A program made the translations under genes and the position numbers. DNA of 36,278 nucleotides, taken from contig NWQR01000013.1 of NCBI GenBank assembly GCA_002798275.1, forward strand, positions 1 through 36,278, read 5' to 3'. The notes below the pieces were generated by a model that saw nothing but the letters and a program-made list of their open reading frames with translations, was not told the origin of the DNA and did not search any database. This document shows positions 32,992-36,278 of the stretch, in pieces (position 1 is the first letter of the stretch; each line of letters opens with the position of its first letter). This DNA comes from Lysobacteraceae bacterium NML08-0793. Lineage in GTDB: Bacteria > Pseudomonadota > Gammaproteobacteria > Xanthomonadales > Xanthomonadaceae.

Positions 32992-35826
32992 ATGAGCGCC
33001 CGCTCAATCCCTGCCCGAAAACTGCTCTATGTTGCCCTGCTTTCGGCATTCGCCCTGCCCGCAGCCGCCCAGAATCAAAACAATAACGAACAGCTTGATC
33101 GCGTTACCGTAACCGGCTCACGCATCAAGCGTACCGAGGTGGAAGCTGCGCTGCCGATTACCACGCTGAAAAAAGACGAAATCGAGCGCCAAGGCATCAG
33201 CTCCACCGAGCAGCTGATGATGTACCTCAATATCGCCGGCAATGGCTCTGACAATCTGGCCAGCAATGGCGGCCTAACCTCGGAAGAGCAGCGCGGCAAC
33301 AACGGTGTGTCCGGCGCCAATCTGCGCGGTCAGGGTGCCGATGCCACCTTGGTTCTGCTCAATGGCCGTCGTGTCGCAACCCACGGCCTGAAAGGCCGCG
33401 CGGTAGATTTGAACTCGATTCCCTTTGCCGCGATCGAGCGTGTGGAAGTGCTGCGCGATGGCGCTTCGGCCATTTACGGCACCGATGCCATCGGCGGGGT
33501 GATCAACTTCATCACCAAAAAGGATTACCAAGGCGCGCAAATCAGCGCCGATGCCGATGTTACCGAAGCCGGTGGCGGGCACAACTTCCGCTACAGCCTC
33601 TTGGGCGGCGTGGGCGATCTAGACGAACAAGGCTGGAATGTGTTTGCCAGCCTAAGTCTGCGCCGCAGCACTTTGCTGCGCGGCAGCGACCGGGATTTTT
33701 CCGATACCTTCCAGCCCGAGCGCGGCCTTTCCCCGGATACCCGTGGCACGCCGTTTGCCACGGTATTCAACCGCGAAGGCTCGCTTCTGGGCGCTACCGG
33801 CCTGATTGACCCATTGGACGGCAGCCTGCAAACCGCCATCAATCCCCTGCGCCTGCCCGGTGCGGCCGGCTGCGTCAATGGCGGCGAAATGATGGGCGAC
33901 TACGATTATCGCCTGTGGGGACAGCGCAGCTCGCGCTATGCCTGTGCCTGGGACTATCCGGCTGCCGCGATCATCCAGCAGCCGGTGGAAAGCCGCGACT
34001 TTCTAGCGCGTGCCACCTTCAAGATGGCTGACAACCACGAAGCGCATGTCGAGCTGACCGGCTCGCGCGTGGATGTGACCAAGACCTTCGAGCCGAACCA
34101 AATCTCGCCCGGCAGCACCTTCGATATCAGCACCTGGTATCCGGCTAGTGGTGCGGCTTATGACAGCATCTACCAGCAACTGTCCAGCTATTTCGGTGCA
34201 GGGCAGCTCAATTACGGTGCCCCGATTGCCTATCGCTGGCGCTGCATCGCCTGCGGCCCGCGGCAGATTCAGACCCTTACCGATAGCTGGCGTGCCCTGC
34301 TTTCATTCAATGGCTCGCTGGGGGAAGCCTGGGATTACGACATCGGCCTCTCGCGTGCTTCCAGCAAATCCACCTCGACCCTGCGCGGCGGCTATCACTA
34401 CACCGATGCGCTGAAAGCCGCGCTTGGCAGCGGCCATGTCAATCCGTTCCTCCTGCCCGGCCAGTCGCAAACCGCCGAAGGCCAGGCATTGATGGATGCG
34501 GCGCTGGCCAGCGGCGTGGATCTGTACTCGGGCACCTCCAGCGTCACCCAATTGGATGCCTCGCTTTCCGGCGAACTGCCCTGGAGCCTGCCTGGCGGCG
34601 CCATCGCCATGGCCACCGGCATTGACCTGCGCCGTGAGGAATACCGCTTCAACGGCGACAGCCGCAGCACGCCACGGGCCATATTCAACGCCCCCTTCGA
34701 TGAAGCCAATGCCCTAGATCGCGTCAGCCGTAATGTTCGCGCCGCCTATGTGGAGTTCTATCTGCCGGTATTGAACACGCTGGAGTTCACCCTGGCAGGC
34801 CGCTATGACCGCTATGACGGCTTTGGCTCGACCACCAATCCGAAGTATTCGTTCAAATACCGTCCGACCGATTGGCTGGCCTTGCGCGGTGCCTACAGCA
34901 CCGGCTTCAAGGTGCCGAGCTTCAACCAGCTGTTCAATGGCGTCACCGAAACCCTCTATACCGGGCTTGATCTAGCCGACCCGGCGCGATGCCCTGGCGG
35001 CCAAGCCGACCCAGCCATCCCCGGCTGCGAATCCATCCGCCCCGACCAGCTTTTCGGCGGGCGGGTTGACCTTGCCCCGGAAGAATCTAGGCAGCGTAGC
35101 TTCGGCATCGTGCTGGCTCCACATGAGCGCTTCAACATGAGCCTGGACTGGTGGGAAATCGAACGCAGCAATACCATCCGCAACGCGCCGCTGGATGTAC
35201 TGATCGAGTATTACGACGTATTCAGCGCCAACTGGATTCGTGACGCTTCGGGCAATATCACTCATATCGACCGTCGCTATATCAACTCCGGCGGTAGCCT
35301 GATGCGCGGCATTGAAGTGGATGCCAACCTCACCGGCGAGCTGGCCGGTGGTACTTGGCGCGTCAATCTCAACGGCAGCTACCTCACTGATTTCCGCACC
35401 AAGGCGCTGGAAACCCTGCCCTATAGCGACAATCTGGTGGGCGAATACGTGCGTTACTACAACCTGCCGCTGCGCTGGAAGCACACCCTGGGCTTTTCTT
35501 GGGCGCGCGGCAACTGGGCGCATAGTCTGACCCAGGTATATCGCAGCGGCTACAAGGATGAAGTGCCGCTATCGGTACGCAATGGCAGCCATACGCCAAG
35601 GGAATGGAACCCCAATGTGCGCGACTATGCGCTGTACAACTACAGCCTGACCTATACCGGCTTTGAGCGCTTCAAGCTGGGCTTTGGCATCAAGAACCTG
35701 TTCGATGCCGCGCCGCCGTTCACCGCCCACTGGAACGACTTTGCCGCCGGCGCCGCCTGGGAGCCGCGTGTGGCCGACCCGCGTGGCCGCGCCTATGTGT
35801 TCAAGGTCGAGTACAACCTCTGGTAA
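32992..35826 (+). CDS. TonB-dependent outer-membrane receptor
   Basis: The 944-residue product imports a ligand across the outer membrane using TonB energy. A signal peptide is at 1-26 (LLYVALLSAFALPAAAQ). A TonB-box-like LDRVTVTGSRIKR follows near 35-48. The plug domain (about 50-180) has GANLRGQGADATLVLLNGRRV and RVEVLRDGASAIYGTDAIGGVINFITKK. The rest is a 22-strand barrel ending in an aromatic strand (VFKVEYNLW). The ligand is unknown; the xanthomonad lineage encodes many such receptors for plant or peptide-derived nutrients. It is preceded by the propeller sensor gene and followed by a secreted subtilase-like protein. Confidence 0.94.
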   Translation: MSARSIPARKLLYVALLSAFALPAAAQNQNNNEQLDRVTVTGSRIKRTEVEAALPITTLKKDEIERQGISSTEQLMMYLNIAGNGSDNLASNGGLTSEEQRGNNGVSGANLRGQGADATLVLLNGRRVATHGLKGRAVDLNSIPFAAIERVEVLRDGASAIYGTDAIGGVINFITKKDYQGAQISADADVTEAGGGHNFRYSLLGGVGDLDEQGWNVFASLSLRRSTLLRGSDRDFSDTFQPERGLSPDTRGTPFATVFNREGSLLGATGLIDPLDGSLQTAINPLRLPGAAGCVNGGEMMGDYDYRLWGQRSSRYACAWDYPAAAIIQQPVESRDFLARATFKMADNHEAHVELTGSRVDVTKTFEPNQISPGSTFDISTWYPASGAAYDSIYQQLSSYFGAGQLNYGAPIAYRWRCIACGPRQIQTLTDSWRALLSFNGSLGEAWDYDIGLSRASSKSTSTLRGGYHYTDALKAALGSGHVNPFLLPGQSQTAEGQALMDAALASGVDLYSGTSSVTQLDASLSGELPWSLPGGAIAMATGIDLRREEYRFNGDSRSTPRAIFNAPFDEANALDRVSRNVRAAYVEFYLPVLNTLEFTLAGRYDRYDGFGSTTNPKYSFKYRPTDWLALRGAYSTGFKVPSFNQLFNGVTETLYTGLDLADPARCPGGQADPAIPGCESIRPDQLFGGRVDLAPEESRQRSFGIVLAPHERFNMSLDWWEIERSNTIRNAPLDVLIEYYDVFSANWIRDASGNITHIDRRYINSGGSLMRGIEVDANLTGELAGGTWRVNLNGSYLTDFRTKALETLPYSDNLVGEYVRYYNLPLRWKHTLGFSWARGNWAHSLTQVYRSGYKDEVPLSVRNGSHTPREWNPNVRDYALYNYSLTYTGFERFKLGFGIKNLFDAAPPFTAHWNDFAAGAAWEPRVADPRGRAYVFKVEYNLW

Positions 35827-35901
35827 GCCCAATTTGCCAGCGACGTCCTGACCCGTATCCTTCAAGCCCCCCACCCCATCCTTCAACCTGCCTTTCTCGC
35901 C

Positions 35902-36278
35902 ATGACACAACCCACTTCATTGCATATCCCTACCCCCCGTTCCCGGCTTTTCCAAGCCATTTCCTTCAGCCTTCTGGCCGCTGCCCTACCCATCGCCGCA
36001 GTGGCGCAAGCTCCGCAAACCGGCCTTGCCCTTGAAGGCAGCCAATGCGCCGTTGGCAGCGATACCGAGCGCCAGGATTGCCGCAATCAACTGCTGTCGC
36101 AAAAGCTTGCCGCTCTGCAAGGCGGCGTGTCCTTGAGCAGCACCTCGGCCTCGACCAGCAACACCACCACGACGGCCTATAGCGAAACCGCCGTACTCGG
36201 CGATGCCGAAAGTTGGAAAAGTGATGAATTTATGCAGGACTGGGGGCTGGAGGCGATGAATGCCCATCACGCCTATGG
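35902..36278 (+). CDS. Start of a secreted protein, probably an autotransporter-type S8 subtilase (truncated by the window)
   Basis: The frame opens with ATG 35902 and runs off the end of the window (about 125 residues). A signal peptide is visible: FQAISFSLLAAALPIAAVA. It is followed by a Thr/Ser-rich linker (SSTSASTSNTTTTAY) and then ESWKSDEFMQDWGLEAMNAHHAY. The segment DxWxxxEFxxxWGLxxMNAxxAY is what precedes the catalytic domain in bacterial autotransporter subtilisins (S8). The catalytic Asp, His and Ser would lie beyond the window, so the family is a prediction. It starts 75 bases after the TonB-dependent receptor, in the same direction. Confidence 0.55.
   Translation, partial: MTQPTSLHIPTPRSRLFQAISFSLLAAALPIAAVAQAPQTGLALEGSQCAVGSDTERQDCRNQLLSQKLAALQGGVSLSSTSASTSNTTTTAYSETAVLGDAESWKSDEFMQDWGLEAMNAHHAY

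Overview
This window looks like a chromosomal segment of a gammaproteobacterium of the order Xanthomonadales (Lysobacterales). The evidence is moderately high G+C, a secreted M2 (ACE-like) metallopeptidase, a short xanthomonad-type DUF6116 protein, a fused alpha/beta 2-oxo acid dehydrogenase E1, a LemA/M48 pair, and a TonB-dependent receptor followed by a secreted subtilase-like protein. The genus cannot be fixed from the sequence alone. Genes are densely packed, with many 1-4 base overlaps. I saw no rRNA, tRNA or CRISPR array, and no stretch over 300 bases without a gene or leader element.

Layout. Positions 1-126 are the right end of an IS3-family element, including the C-terminus of its transposase. 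It abuts the surviving 3' part (127-759) of a gene it appears to have interrupted. Positions 746-4294 form a minus-strand unit: glutathione reductase, N-formylglutamate deformylase and two tightly coupled uncharacterised genes. Positions 4394-6904 hold LemA and a long M48 metallopeptidase. Positions 6957-8649 (minus) hold an intracellular PHA depolymerase and a HemJ/CopD-like membrane protein. Positions 8746-13802 (minus) hold a secreted DUF4189-like protein, then glutaryl-CoA dehydrogenase, the fused E1 and a GNAT acetyltransferase. Positions 13918-15844 hold small membrane proteins and a TatD nuclease. Positions 15930-19012 (minus) hold a DesK/NarL-type two-component system and a membrane-anchored SRPBCC protein whose leader contains several inverted repeats.

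Positions 19107-22119 form one compact plus-strand unit: GNAT acetyltransferase, minC, minD, minE and a HEAGH-motif putative metalloprotein. Next come an EamA transporter (minus), the M2 peptidase with a clear terminator, a RidA-family protein and a Bcr/CflA drug exporter (minus). Positions 26642-29866 are a well-defined glycine regulon unit: promoter, tandem glycine riboswitch, gcvP and terminator. The window ends with a very large membrane sensor (beta-propeller, Y_Y_Y, GGDEF), a TonB-dependent receptor, and the start of a secreted protein resembling an autotransporter subtilase.

Most genes are housekeeping or metabolic. The least explained parts are the gene disrupted by the IS, the two unknown genes after hutG, the C-terminal half of the M48 protein, the HEAGH protein in the min cluster, and the SRPBCC gene with its palindrome-rich leader. 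I found no convincing wholly new multi-gene system. The min-linked metalloprotein and the M48/LemA fusion architecture are the best candidates for follow-up.
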